This document shows positions 53,278 through 64,000 of a DNA stretch of 64,000 bases, one piece after another (positions within the stretch are counted from its first letter, which is position 1; each line of letters starts with the position of its first letter). The position numbers and the translations under genes were made by a program. This stretch comes from Ceratodon purpureus. Its lineage: Eukaryota > Streptophyta > Bryopsida > Pseudoditrichales > Ditrichaceae. Under the pieces are notes generated by a model that was given only the letters and a program-made list of their open reading frames with translations, was not told the origin of the DNA and made no database searches. The stretch covers positions 5,063,669-5,127,668 of the forward strand of contig CM026432.1 of assembly GCA_014871385.1 (NCBI GenBank), read 5' to 3'.

Positions 53278-55308
53278 ATACATGTGAATATATTCATGTT
53301 CTGTGCTGTCTGTTCAGGTTGCTGATGGTTTGTAGGAACACTCATTTACTTTAGGAAGCCCTGGTAAGCTGGAGAAAACTCGTTCAAAAAGAAAGCCTCT
53401 GCTTAGCTTGTACCAAACATTCTCCTCCTGACTCCATTTCGATCGCTGGTCCGAAAATTTCTTTACATTGCAGTTGAACATTATCTGAATTCAAAGTAAA
53501 CGATGGTTACTTCACATGTTTCGTTTGCAGTTGAATGCCTTCTGGAAATTTGTATGTTTAGAAACGGGCTCTTTTGCAGACTGCTGTTCACAGTACTCCA
53601 AAGTTTGGAACTAATTTGTATAGTAAATGTTCATACATTTTTACTACTTTTCCTCTATAGACCTATTTTAAATATTAAGCAGGATTGAAGTGGATTGAAG
53701 CATCTAGGTGCTTAAAAACAATGATACAATGTGTCGTCACTTATTGAGAAGATTTGCCATGACAGCTTTGATATAGTAAAATTGGTCCACGCTTCCAAGC
53801 TTTGATATAGTAAAATGGAATTTACAAATATTATAATTTCATTGTTATCGCAAGTTGGATATTTGTCATCATGGAAGAGTTTTTTTTTTATTCAGTAGAA
53901 ACATAATTTTATCCACAATGATGTTCATTGGTATGATTTATACTTACAAGAAAAAATAAAATAGAATTGTATTGCAAGTTTTGTATAATTCTTTTAAATT
54001 TATGGGTATTTAGAATAAATTATCATAATATCAAATTTTTATCCAAATTTTTTATTTGAAAACAAATACATGCATGCATGCTTCTACTACATGTATAAAA
54101 GCTAGATTTTCTTAATATTATATTCACATTTAATTTTAAAGGTACAGTACAATTTTAACCAATAGTAATATAATATAGTTTAATCTCTAAATGACAAGAT
54201 CTATGATTATGGATTGCATTGTACATTGCAAACTCAATTTTATTATTGTTATGAAGATAAATATCCAATCTTATACATGGTGTAGATGTAGGCAACAATA
54301 TGTTACATTTCATTAAAAGAACTACAAATTTTGGTCATAATTTGAAATTGATAGAATTTCTTGAAGCAATCTAGAAAAATATTCATATCAACGTCAAATC
54401 AAAACTATAGAACTTTATAATTTTTCTAGACATATGGAATATAATAAAGAAGATCATGGCAAATGAATACCATCCATTATATTAAAGTCAACAAACATAA
54501 TTTTTCTACAATTATTGTAGGTATTCATATTGTACTTGCAATAAAATTTTCTATTTTTAAAAAAAATTCAAAAAATTAAAGTGGATCATACATAAGACTT
54601 TGTGGACTTCATTTGATTAACTAGTTAAGTGCAAATGTAATGGATGATATTTTCATGGCCCAAATGAAGATATAATAAAATAATTCTAAAAAATTAAATC
54701 ATAATACATATTGAACCATTTTTATGACCTTTTCTGTTGTTATAAACTCACATATAAAGTAAAAACAACCTAAGTGTCCTCAACATGAAAAGGTAGCATG
54801 CTATGACCTAAAAACCATCGGCATCCAAAATCACATGAAAAGTAATATGCCCTCAAGGGCAGCAGTCTAGGAGGAAAGCAGATGTGGAACGTGCATGGAC
54901 GCACTTGTCCATGGGATGTTTTTCTAGTGCTTCCAACTCCCAGCGTAACTCTGATAAATCGTGAATAAAAGGAGTCTTGAAATGAAAAATCAGGTGAGAG
55001 AATGAAAGAGCAGCAATGTAGCGTTGTAGTAAATCTGAAATGTTTCTTGATGCTCATGTTTATGCATGTTAGAGCAACCGTTCCGATAAAACAATACTAG
55101 AAACACGTTCACTGCTTGTTCGAAACAGCAACCTGCATTTATTAAGAATACTGGGACATGTACACTACCTAAAAAATGTGGAACCTGACTAAAAAGGCTT
55201 TGAATTTGCTCATCCCAATAGCAATGACATGTAATGACAAGCTTTTTGTGTCTTGGCCCATGTCGAGCTCGAATATGAAACATGTGAATTAAACAATGCA
55301 TCGAATTA
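53278..55308. other. AT-rich intergenic, 3' side of the WDR13-like gene
   Basis: No gene is recognised. 53700-54750 is strongly AT-rich with only short ORFs. 54770-55300 is somewhat richer in GC and probably includes the 3' UTR of the minus-strand gene that ends at 55309. Confidence 0.5.
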
Positions 55309-56685
55309 CTACCTGGCAGCTGTTTTGGCTCGTTTCCACACGATTACTAGACCTTCACAGTCAGAAGATGCTAATAAATTTTCCCCATGATTCCATGCGA
55401 CACCAACTACAGGCACAGCATGCCCTTGTAGCTTGTTCACACAAGGATGTCTTGGACGTGTGAAGTCATAAAAATACACATTTGAGTCTTCATGTCCAGA
55501 CACTATGAACTCCCCTTTCTGAAGCGAGAGCAGTGGACAGAAGGATGCTCGAATGTTCCGGGCCCTCGGTGGAAGCTGCAGAGAGCACTTGAGAGATAAA
55601 TATCCTTCAACCTGAAGAGCCACAGTGAAGAATCGAAGAAGCCCATCTTGGGTTGCAGCTAACAATACTGGTCCGGCTGCCAACCGTGAGTAGGTTCGAA
55701 ACTGAATCGTTGTAGTCGCAGATTTGTGCAGCCCCTTCAAACTGGATCGATGTGCGCTCCGCATGACGAAGTTCCCGTGATGCATCTTGATGGTGACGCT
55801 GTGAACAGTCCCCCTTGAATCTCCAGCAAACAGAATTTGACCAGAATGATCAACATCGAGAGATGTTACGTTGCTGTCCAGAGCTAGCTTGTGAATGATG
55901 CGCCCCGTGCTGAAGTTGAACACCGTAATCTCTTTGTTCCCGTTTCCTACAAGAAGAATATTGTTGTTTACAGGATGAAATCTAATACAAAGTTGAGGAG
56001 CTGTGCCATAGATAACTCGCAGACACTCTCCTTTCTTAACATCCCACACTCGTACACTTTTATCTAGCGAAGAAGAACTCAAATATTGGTTGTTCGACGA
56101 CCAATCTATATCTGTCACTTCCTTTGTGTGCCCACTCATTCGGTGAAGTATTTGCGGAGGATGGACCACACTACACACCGTTATCAGGCCGTTGGAAGCA
56201 CCGAATGCCAATAAATCTGAACTCATATGCCCGAATTTTACAATATTTACTGATGCTTTGCACTCATCAAAAACGCAATGCATCCCCACGAAGGAGTAAC
56301 CGGGTTCGGATGGTATCTCTTGGGCCCCAGACTCACTCATTGCGCCACCTCTACTTGAGCTCCAGCTTCCTCTTTCATAAGCTGCCCAAGGTCCACTGTC
56401 CAAAGCCCCCTGCGTACTGGTTGGGCTTGTCGGCTGAGAATTTTGAGAGCCCTGGAGTTTTTTAAGGTGGCGCATGTACTCATGAAACGCAACATACCCG
56501 TGTCCATTGAGTTCCCACTTCTGTCGAACAAGCTTGTTATCCAGTGCTTTCCTGTAGAGTAGGAGACGACGCATAGAGATGTACCCTGGATCGCCGTTGC
56601 CGGGTTCCAAAAGCGACGCAAATGCCTCCGCATGGCTGGGCTTCACAGTCGTCTCTCCGACGGTTTCCATGCTTCCTCTGTGCAT
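55309..56685 (-). CDS. WDR13-like WD40 repeat protein
   Basis: Single uninterrupted frame of 458 residues; either M1 (56685) or M6 (56670) could start it. The N-terminal helical part (residues 20-75, SMRRLLLYRKALDNKLV and HEYMRHLKKLQGSQ) precedes a Ser-rich linker and then at least six WD40 blades from about residue 140: HRMSGHTKEVTDIDW, SVRVWDVKKGECLRVI, ITVFNFSTGRIIHKLALD, ILFAGDSRGTVHSVTI, EFIVSGHEDSNVYFYDF and a last blade, LQGHAVPVVGVAWNHGENLL with VIVWKR. It matches the WDR13 family, nuclear WD40 proteins that in animals bind nuclear receptors and histone deacetylases; the plant function is not established. Intact and probably functional. Confidence 0.88.
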   Translation of the reverse strand: MHRGSMETVGETTVKPSHAEAFASLLEPGNGDPGYISMRRLLLYRKALDNKLVRQKWELNGHGYVAFHEYMRHLKKLQGSQNSQPTSPTSTQGALDSGPWAAYERGSWSSSRGGAMSESGAQEIPSEPGYSFVGMHCVFDECKASVNIVKFGHMSSDLLAFGASNGLITVCSVVHPPQILHRMSGHTKEVTDIDWSSNNQYLSSSSLDKSVRVWDVKKGECLRVIYGTAPQLCIRFHPVNNNILLVGNGNKEITVFNFSTGRIIHKLALDSNVTSLDVDHSGQILFAGDSRGTVHSVTIKMHHGNFVMRSAHRSSLKGLHKSATTTIQFRTYSRLAAGPVLLAATQDGLLRFFTVALQVEGYLSLKCSLQLPPRARNIRASFCPLLSLQKGEFIVSGHEDSNVYFYDFTRPRHPCVNKLQGHAVPVVGVAWNHGENLLASSDCEGLVIVWKRAKTAAR

Positions 56686-57446
56686 AAGCGATCAGTGGAC
56701 GCGGCAATTAATCCTTCTGCGAACGACCAAGAGCTCATAATTATAATAGATAGATCGAAGCAAAGCAAATTCATTCACCCCCGTGATGACAAGAGACAAT
56801 CATTCAAATCCAGGAGTTCTTCTGTAGCTAAGTTGAGGTGCCATATACTCAGCCAAACATATCTCTTCCAGTGACCCAGAACTTCAGCAATAAAACCAGC
56901 AACCAACTACAGCTCCCAAAAAACTAAAACCCTAATGAGGAGCAAACACAATTAAACAGAGCATCCTAAACCCATTCATTGCCTTTCTCACAGAAAAACA
57001 TATCTTACCAGATGATCATCAAACGATCATACGCACACTCCTTCACAAGCTTCCCAAACCCCCTGACATCAATCGAAACAACCCGATCCGTCGTAACTCC
57101 ACTGCCAAGATCGATTGAACCAAACTACGGTCACCACTCTCACAACCATACCTGCAAAACCAACAAACCAAATTCATTTCCACAAGCTCACCATCATAAA
57201 ACATCCAGTCCTCCACTACAACCACATAACCACGACAACAATCACCCCCTCCCTCAAACCTTCCAAAGAAACTCCCATAACCTAATCTCACAACCTGAAT
57301 CTCAGAACATCCCCCAGCTCACCACAAGAGCATTCCAACTCAAGAAACATCCCACATTCACCCAACCAAACCTCACAAACGCAACCACATAACCAAAAAC
57401 TCAAAACCAAAACCCCAAACCCAAAACGAATCCATGATGCGCGTAC
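56686..57446. other. Upstream region of the WDR13-like gene
   Basis: 57000-57430 is a CA/CCAAAC-rich low-complexity stretch whose open frame (Pro/Asn/His/Thr-rich) looks non-coding. It may be 5' UTR or intron connecting the ORF at 57447-57779 to the WD40 gene. Confidence 0.4.
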
Positions 57447-57779
57447 CTACCAGAGCAGCAACAAAATTCCAAAAACCAGCGCGATCCGAATGAGGATATC
57501 CACGGTTTCCGCGAGTGAGGTGAAGAACGAGGATTCCGAAACGGAATGGCGTACCTGCGGGCGCCTCTCATCGAGCGAGCGAGGTAGTAGTTGTTGGTGG
57601 TGATCTGGTGCAGATCTTGGTCCAGGAGGGACGAGAGATGGCGAGCGAGAGGTCGTTGGAATGCGCGTGGAGTGGCGAGTGAGGATACGGAGGTTGCAAG
57701 GCGTGGCGATGGCAGGCGAAGAGGCGACGGGGAGTTGAGTGGCGTCGGGGGTTGTGAAGAGACGAGACGCCATAGCCAT
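57447..57779 (-). CDS. Small putative tail-anchored protein
   Basis: 110 residues starting MAMASRLFTTPDATQLPVAS. It has a Ser/Pro/Arg-rich N-terminal region resembling a plastid or mitochondrial targeting sequence, then FTSLAETVDILIRIALVFGI and LLLLW, a single hydrophobic C-terminal helix ending at the stop. An overlapping frame from ATG 57817 also stays open to 57401. The family is not recognised. It shares strand with the WDR13-like gene and could be a separate small gene or an upstream ORF/first exon of that transcript. Confidence 0.45.
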   Translation of the reverse strand: MAMASRLFTTPDATQLPVASSPAIATPCNLRILTRHSTRIPTTSRSPSLVPPGPRSAPDHHQQLLPRSLDERRPQVRHSVSESSFFTSLAETVDILIRIALVFGILLLLW

Positions 57780-57829
57780 GATTGGGTTCGTCTCTGTGTC
57801 TTCTTCTCCGAAGTCATCAGACACTGTTG

Positions 57830-60264
57830 CCCACTCTAATACTCGGGGCTACACTATTAAAGACGAGGCTACATAATCTATGTATTTCATGAGATATTGT
57901 TACATTTGTTGCAGAGGTTTTTCTTCTTACGAAGATTTTAGACTCCGCAGTCTTTTCGGTTCTGGGTATTTTGAGCCCACGGTATTTGCGTAGAGTTTTA
58001 TATGTTGATTGTAGTCTAAATATGGGATATTAGTTGTTAGATATGAAGAAATTAAAAAAAAATTGGACAAGTATGTGTAGAGTATGTAATATTTTGAAAG
58101 GTAATAATATCATCGTTAATCATTTTCTTGACATTTATTTTTAATATTTATGGCTTTATTGATTTTGTATTTTAAATTTAAATTGTGATTTTAGTGGTAA
58201 CAAAAATATGATGAATTTGACTTATCTTTGAAAGAATACAATAAGGTTTGATTTTTTATACTAAGACCACTTTAAACTAAAGAACTAGGAGTCTTACTAA
58301 AAGATATAAGTGGTACCTTATTTTTTGGATGAGAAAATTGTATGTTGGTGACATGATCATAAATTAGAATAAGGATTTACACTTTTTTTGTTCTAGGGTT
58401 GTATATCCAAAAGTCTAAATAGTATTAAAAAAAAATCAAATAAAAATTTAATGAAGATTTATTGCAAATTCAATAATAATATTGTAAATGGTTCTTGATT
58501 CTTTTCTTAGTAAAAATCAAACCCATGTAAGATATATAATAAAGATAATTATAACGACTTTTTGATGATTTAAATCTTATTTTCTAAAGCGTACAACCTA
58601 GAATACAACATCAAATCCAATATAAAATAAACAAATGTAATAAAAATTTGTAGAAGTAAAATATTAGCAAAATAGAATACAATATTGTGCAACTACTCTT
58701 TATTGAAAGTGTAAAAAGATGTTAAAATAACAACATTCAAAACTTCTATTACCAAGGCTTAATTACTCCCATACCGTGCAGCAAACAACAGAGCCTCTGA
58801 AGACTCTTCGCATTGAAGTCTTGAATGTACAAAATATTGGTGGAGAGGCAAGTTAGAATTCATTCCGCTGATATGAGAGAGCTGCTACGAACAACTTCAG
58901 CATTCGAAACTGTGACTGCCAACTCATTGGCACCTTCAGGAGCTCCCGAAGGACCCAGAGATGAAGGTTGTAAGTTCAGATCACGTTAACCCCTGAATGC
59001 ACTAGCGACCAAAATGTGGTCGCAGCCTATTTTGGGCAGGCTGCTACGGCGTCAAAAATAATTATTAAGTTTTGAAATTTTGTATGTAGATTCTTTCAGT
59101 CATTATGTACATGTCAAGCTTTGTTTCATGTGATTCTGATATGTAATGCAAAAGTTATCAAGGATTAAAGGTTCAAAATCTCAACGCGGGCAGCATAAAA
59201 AAAACTCAAATCTTTTTTTTTTAAAATAAATTTAAATATCATCATTTTCTACTGATTTGTATGCACATAGGAAGCTTTGAGCCATGCCAATCCAATAAGT
59301 GAGGTAAGAGATATGAGAAGTCATATTATGCGGGCAGTTCGGTCAACTCTTCATCAAAAATAACTTCAACTATTGATTTTGAACTCGATTTTAGCAATTT
59401 TCCAAAATTAAAAATTGGAAAAGTTTTTAGTTACTTGCTACATCATTTTCACCGTTGGAATTGACAATATCTACTTTTATGTAGACAAAATTAGTAGTTT
59501 AGTTTTTCCCTCTATTCTACATCTTAATCTAATTATTTATGGTTTGAAGATGAAAATCAAGGTTTAATGTTTTGAAATTTTTTGTGAAGAATCTTAAGTC
59601 ATTCCTTAAATAGAATATTCAATTGCCCATTCTAAAATTCTAAAGCATATTTTCTGAAAATTCTTTGAAGCCAAGATTTTAGTTTTTTGAAGGATTGGAA
59701 ATAACTTGTCTTGGAACTTTAAACATCATGATCTTGTGATTGGTTTGGTTTCTGACTCTAAAAATCTGAGAAATAGCTTTTTTATGAGTTATTTATAAGA
59801 TCCTATGGTTGAAATTGCAAAAGAATGTTATGAAATTAAAAAAATCAGCTTGCTTTACAAAGAGGTATCAAAAGACAATTTGAGCCTGAAATTTTCAAGA
59901 GCATTTAGGGGTTAATCTTATAGTGTAGTATGGTTGAGTAAACTGTCTGATCGAAATTAACAATCTGGTTAAGTGATGATCTACTGAGGAGGAGGATGCC
60001 CATGAGGAGGAGGATGCCCAAAGTAAAGCAAGCCGAGAAGTGGAGCAAGTCTAGAAGTGAATTTTCCTGGAATATAATCTGCCGTTTAGAAAAAAATGTT
60101 TGCCACATCATTTTCTCTTTCAACATTCCTCACACTAAAATTTTATAATATTAAGCCAATTTTCAAGGACTTCTTGATCTCATCCAATCACAACCTTTAA
60201 AATACTCATACTCAAGGCTGTGTAAAATTGTAAAAGTTACAAGCATCTGAAGTTTTCATCTTGG
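57830..60264. other. AT-rich intergenic stretch
   Basis: The promoter side of the minus-strand gene cluster lies at 57830-57950. Beyond that the sequence is AT-rich with no ORF above about 75 codons and no recognisable repeat family. Confidence 0.5.
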
Positions 60265-60522
60265 TTAGCGTAGTTGAGATGCTAACAATGATGAGCCGGT
60301 GGACCATTGCCAGTCCTCCACCCACGAAATGGGGACGCTATAGCTGCTTGTATACACCGACCCTGGGTTTAAATCATTGTTGAGGAATGACTCAGCATTC
60401 TGATGCCAGACAACTTCCAAGGTGTGGAAACAAGGCGAGCACATCATAAATGCTGCTTCGTCTTCTACTGGAAGCTGTAACGTATATGTTCCCAATTGAT
60501 ATATTAAACGACTTTGATTCAA
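60265..60522 (-). other. Possible coding remnant
   Basis: An 85-codon open frame ends SVPISWVEDWQWSTGSSLLA plus four residues and contains CSPCFHTLEVVWHQNAESF. The composition is protein-like but no family, start context or neighbouring exon can be named. It may be a gene fragment. Confidence 0.2.
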
Positions 60523-62729
60523 TACCAGAACGATAGAAATTCTCAGGACCCAAAATGTTGGTATGTAGGATTCCTAGCAAGGGATACTAGTGCAATAACT
60601 TGTTATGTAGTCAGAGAATGAATTCAATCGTGAATGCCAGACACCATGATATTGTTCTCACTAGGAACAAATGCGATAGTGGCCTGAATCCTGTGTGGAC
60701 CTGTACTTTGTGAAATTCTACCTGTTTGAGGATTGGAAGTATAGTAGGCCCTGATTCACTGAATACTTAGATGAGAACGTTGGACAAGCATATGATGCAG
60801 CATTGAGCCTAGGTGTGCAATGGGGAGTTCTAAAAGGATGCAGGAAATGTCTGGACAATGGTGACAATGTTACATCCTTCCCTTAAATTATCCGATTCAC
60901 AAACTAAACTGATAACGGCGCTTCAGGCAATGTGGTTTACAGTATGATTCATGGTAGGAAAACAAATGGGCGTCCAGCATTTGCTATATGAAATCTATGC
61001 AAACAATATTGTGATATGAAGAAGATCGTCGGAACTTACATATGAATTGCCAGTCCTAGATGTCTTTTAACGAGATTCGGACACCGACAAAGACAATATT
61101 TCCACAATGTGAACAGATACGAGTTGATACCAGCTTTCCGGAAGATTCACCAAAAAAGTGCAATATTGACAGGAAATACATTCAACGAACAGACCAGGAC
61201 CACAACAGAGAATACAATCAAGTGTTCCTGAGCAGAAAGCACGACAGAGCCCCCAATTCAATGTCCACAAAAATCTAAGTAAACAACCACAACGGCAGTT
61301 ACAAAAGTCTTTCAAGCACACAAGACCCATGCAAAGAATAATCCGACAAGACATGCACCATCTTAACACCACACTTGCCTCAGCATGTGTAAAAGAGCCA
61401 GGATTTCAGCCAAACAATGCGGACAACTAGAAACATAATTAAATGAATAAATACAACATATGCTACCAAATCTAAATACACAGTTGCAATTCACATGACA
61501 ACTTGCGCTCTAGAATACCACAAATCTCCAACAAAGACGTTGTAATCTTGCAAGAAAAAACAAATCTAAAGTTTAACCAAACGGTATCATTCGCACTCTA
61601 AAAGCATGCCGGCAGGCACATTCGCGTAAGGACATTATTCATTAAAAACACAAGAAAGCTAGGTACACATTAACAGCCAGTACGACACCAAGAGAAGAAT
61701 AAAATTAATAGTATAAAAAAGAAAGTGATCACTGTTATCTTCAGATTACCAGTTAGAATAACCGAATAGAACTCGGGGGTAGACCAGCACTACATCAGAG
61801 ACTCGACCGAAGCATTAAAAACCACAGATTCTAAACAAGCCAACAAAAACAACTACTTCTTTCTTAGCAAAACATCAAGCTGAAACGGCAAGTCTACCCA
61901 AATCTGCAAGTAGACAACCAAACTTAAGCCAAATGCAGAGACAAGAACAGAGTAGAAAAACATGCTAAGCAAACGACACTAGTATGAAAAAGCCTATGAG
62001 GAGGTAAACGCGCAGAAACAGAGAAAAACTCCCCTCATAACTAAAAGCAAAAGAAAAACAGTTTTTCGTTCTCCAAAACTGTCTCTGAAAATGTTGCCGA
62101 GCACAAGTAAACTCTAACAAAACATCACAAAACAACTACGAAATTTAAAGGACTCATTTGAACACTTCCTTAAGACCAAATACAGGTAACTGTTCTCTTC
62201 TCACAAAAAATAATATACCAAACACATCTCGGATCCCAACCCACAAAGCAAAACTGGGACAAAAGAAAAAAGCACTGCCTCACAAACACAGCACACAAGG
62301 CTAAGAAAGAGAGATCGCCAAGGAAAAAAAATAAACAAGCACAGAAACAGAAAGTCTGAAACAAGCGCTGGAAGTAAAATGGACGCTAAATGCTCCGTTA
62401 AAATTTAGGGAGAAAATCCGACAAGTCAGATCTTACACACTGGATGTGCCATAATAAGCACAATACAAAATTCTACAACCTCGAACACTACGCGGACACC
62501 GTCCAAGGCTTTCCTGCTACAATTACAAGCGCTAGGCAAAACGCAGCCGAACTCCCGTGGCTCTCCTTAACCGCCTGGAACTCCAACCACCTCGCCCGCT
62601 TCCAACAATCCATCACCACTCCATCAATGGACAGTTATTACCTCTGAATGACACCAATACCTCACCTCCTTAAAAAAGCCAAGTTTTCCATCTCCAGGTC
62701 CTCCTCCACTCCATCAGAAAACCTCCCAC
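60523..62729. other. Intergenic stretch and likely 3' region of the AG-peptide gene
   Basis: A-rich on the plus strand (61060-62400), with scattered short ORFs lacking domain features. The part just below 62730 should be 3' UTR of the minus-strand arabinogalactan peptide gene. Confidence 0.45.
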
Positions 62730-62924
62730 TTACATCATCCTTCCAGCCACGAAGGCCACAACGGAAACTAGCACCGGCGCGAGAATGGACGGCACCAGCG
62801 ACGACCCGTCGTTCTGAATGGGCGCAGGAGCCGGCGCTTGCGCCATCACAGCCGATCCCATGGTGGCGACCACCACGACCGCGACGACGGCGGCTCTCCT
62901 CACAGCTGACAAAGTTGAAGCCAT
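62730..62924 (-). CDS. Arabinogalactan peptide (AG-peptide), GPI-anchored
   Basis: 64 residues in classical AG-peptide layout. An N-terminal signal peptide (MASTLSAVRRAAVVAVVVVA, cleaved after about AVMA at residue 28) is followed by a short AP repeat, QAPAPAPIQ, whose prolines would be hydroxylated and glycosylated. Then NDGSS offers a GPI attachment site, and a hydrophobic C-terminal tail (LVPSILAPVLVSVVAFVAG) is removed on anchoring. The mature product is a cell-surface peptide of only about a dozen residues carrying arabinogalactan. The length and order match AGP16/20-type peptides. The longer open frame on the opposite strand (62648-63136) is a shadow. Confidence 0.88.
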   Translation of the reverse strand: MASTLSAVRRAAVVAVVVVATMGSAVMAQAPAPAPIQNDGSSLVPSILAPVLVSVVAFVAGRMM

Positions 62925-63551
62925 TTCAACAGTCGGGTCTTACAAGGACTCGGGAAGGAGTAATACGGAACGTAATGAAGCGCGGTGAAGTGCAGTGGCG
63001 AGAGGGAGACGCGGTCCTGAGAGCGGTGCGGTCCGATCAAGCTAGTAGGGCGGCGATGGCGAGGGATGCAGCGCAGCCGGGCAGGCAGCTATGGCGTGCG
63101 GCAGCCAAGCTTTTGCGATCGCCTCTGGGAATGTGAGCAAGTGTGAGTGCGTTTGGGGCAGGTGAGTGGCTTTGTAAGTTGAGGCGATGTTTGTTCGGGC
63201 ATGCAGAATCCGGGCCGGGCCGGGTCTCTGGTGGGGCGTGTTACCGCCCTGGGTGGGAGAGGGGGGTTGTCCACCCTGGCACCCGCGATGGAGGAGGCCG
63301 CCGGGACTGGGGCTTGGGCTCCGCCGCTGTTGGAATCCCCGCCAAGGGGAACTGTGCCCTTGATTAGCTACGCCTTTCCGCTGCTACTCTGGCTGGCCCC
63401 TGGGGCTTGGGGGCCGGGGAAGGGGGTGAAGTTTCATCTGACGTACTGGTTTGGGGTCGTTGATTTTCATCCGCAATTTAGTGGAATTTGTTGGAAATGT
63501 CCAACATTGGTGTAGGAAATGGACGCAACGAGAAGTTGAAATTTGTTGATT
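62925..63551. promoter_or_regulatory. GC-rich upstream region of the AG-peptide gene
   Basis: 63000-63450 is GC-rich with open frames in several phases on both strands, none with domain features. It most likely contains the promoter and leader of the minus-strand AG-peptide gene. Confidence 0.4.
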
Positions 63552-63771
63552 TTTTTTTTTTTTTTGGTTTTTATTTTACTTTTTATTTATTTTTAATTTT
63601 TAATTTTTAATTTTTTAACAAGTTGATTTGGCAACCCATCGCCCGGGTTTCCATCTAGTAAGGGTGAGATTTTATACCCGATCGGAATCGAACTGCCAAC
63701 CCCTTGGTACCTCGGCAATAACCGTGAGTACCCCTTTCCATCATCTTGTAGTTTAAGGCCATCATGGACCA
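63552..63771 (-). mobile_element. tRNA-like SINE with poly(A) tail
   Basis: On the minus strand a Pol III B-box-like agttcgattccg near 63688-63699 follows a tRNA-like stretch (gttattgccgaggtacc). The element then runs into A-rich repeats (63552-63620, read as T/taattttt on plus). ttgttgat lies on both sides (63544-63551 and 63772-63779) as a candidate target duplication. The A box is not convincing. Too decayed to be a functional tRNA gene. Confidence 0.5.
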
Positions 63772-63779
63772 TTGTTGAT

Positions 63780-64000
63780 CTTGTTTAGGTAGGATATAAA
63801 ATTACAATTTTTCTTACTTTGAACTCTATACTTTTTCAATCCTTAGAATCCTAACAATTTGTGCATGATCTTCTAACAATCCTAAGCAAAATCTTACAAT
63901 TAGAGATGCGTTTCGGTAATTTAGTTCTTCCACTTCTTGATTCAAAAATGGCAGTACTAGAATGTTTCATGTGAGATATTTTCAAAGAATTTCAGGGGTT
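63780..64000. other. End of window, no feature seen
   Basis: AT-rich sequence without ORFs or repeats that I can name. Confidence 0.5.

Noticed and set aside
53154-53354. 66-codon frame similar to the upstream extension of PUD-like gene 2
   Set aside because: Similarity reflects duplicated promoter/leader DNA; the frame stops without a domain, and the better start in gene 2 lies downstream.
62648-63136. 162-codon plus-strand frame over the AG-peptide gene
   Set aside because: Arg/Pro-rich antisense shadow; the minus frame has a signal peptide, AP repeat and GPI signal in the right order.
63640-63720. Functional tRNA gene on the minus strand
   Set aside because: Only the T-loop region looks right; acceptor and anticodon stems do not pair, and an A-rich tail follows.

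Overview
The window looks like a nuclear segment of a land plant. The evidence is short spliced introns with GT/AG borders, a plant-type L1 LINE (DUF4283-like ORF1 with a CCHC knuckle), a plant NUDT2/8-like Nudix gene, an arabinogalactan peptide and plant-type hAT, Harbinger and MITE elements. The mix of genes fits a bryophyte or other seed-free plant better than a flowering plant, but that is inference. Gene density is low, and most of the 64 kb is transposon sequence, satellites or old duplication.

Left part (1-24 kb): a tandem segmental duplication carries two paralogous minus-strand genes, 2733-3554 and 20836-21723. They look like members of the PUD1/2 (up-regulated in daf-2) domain family, each with extra tandem copies of the first beta-strand. 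Copy A (1 to about 3700) still shows empty sites where copy B (about 7700-22300) carries later insertions. These are a 7.3 kb L1 LINE with a 15 bp target duplication, a 146 bp poly(A) retroinsertion, two TA-flanked MITEs and a 2.3 kb block with two 740 bp MITEs. Between the copies lies a decayed WDR82/SWD2 gene. A third 740 bp MITE sits inside a Tc1/mariner-like element at 22337-23582.

Middle (24-32 kb): a near-perfect 1.5 kb palindrome with G-rich and C-rich flanks, an orphan hAT end, and a decayed PIF/Harbinger region (trihelix/Myb-like gene on plus, DDE transposase on minus), followed by AT-rich DNA.

Centre (32.4-47.5 kb): a roughly 15.15 kb DNA element bounded by 34 bp terminal inverted repeats (30/34 matches). 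It carries a plus-strand gene near its left end and at least two minus-strand genes. One is a coiled-coil protein with a Cys-rich RING-like tail. The other looks like a multi-exon DDE-type transposase. The coiled-coil gene is split by a 4.48 kb non-autonomous hAT element (8 bp target duplication) filled with 136 bp GC-hairpin/poly(T) satellites and a second AT-rich satellite.

Right part (48-64 kb): an intact nine-exon Nudix gene, a small uncharacterised beta-rich gene next to an orphan copy of the PUD-gene promoter, an intact single-exon WDR13-like WD40 gene, a small tail-anchored ORF upstream of it, an arabinogalactan peptide and a tRNA-like SINE.
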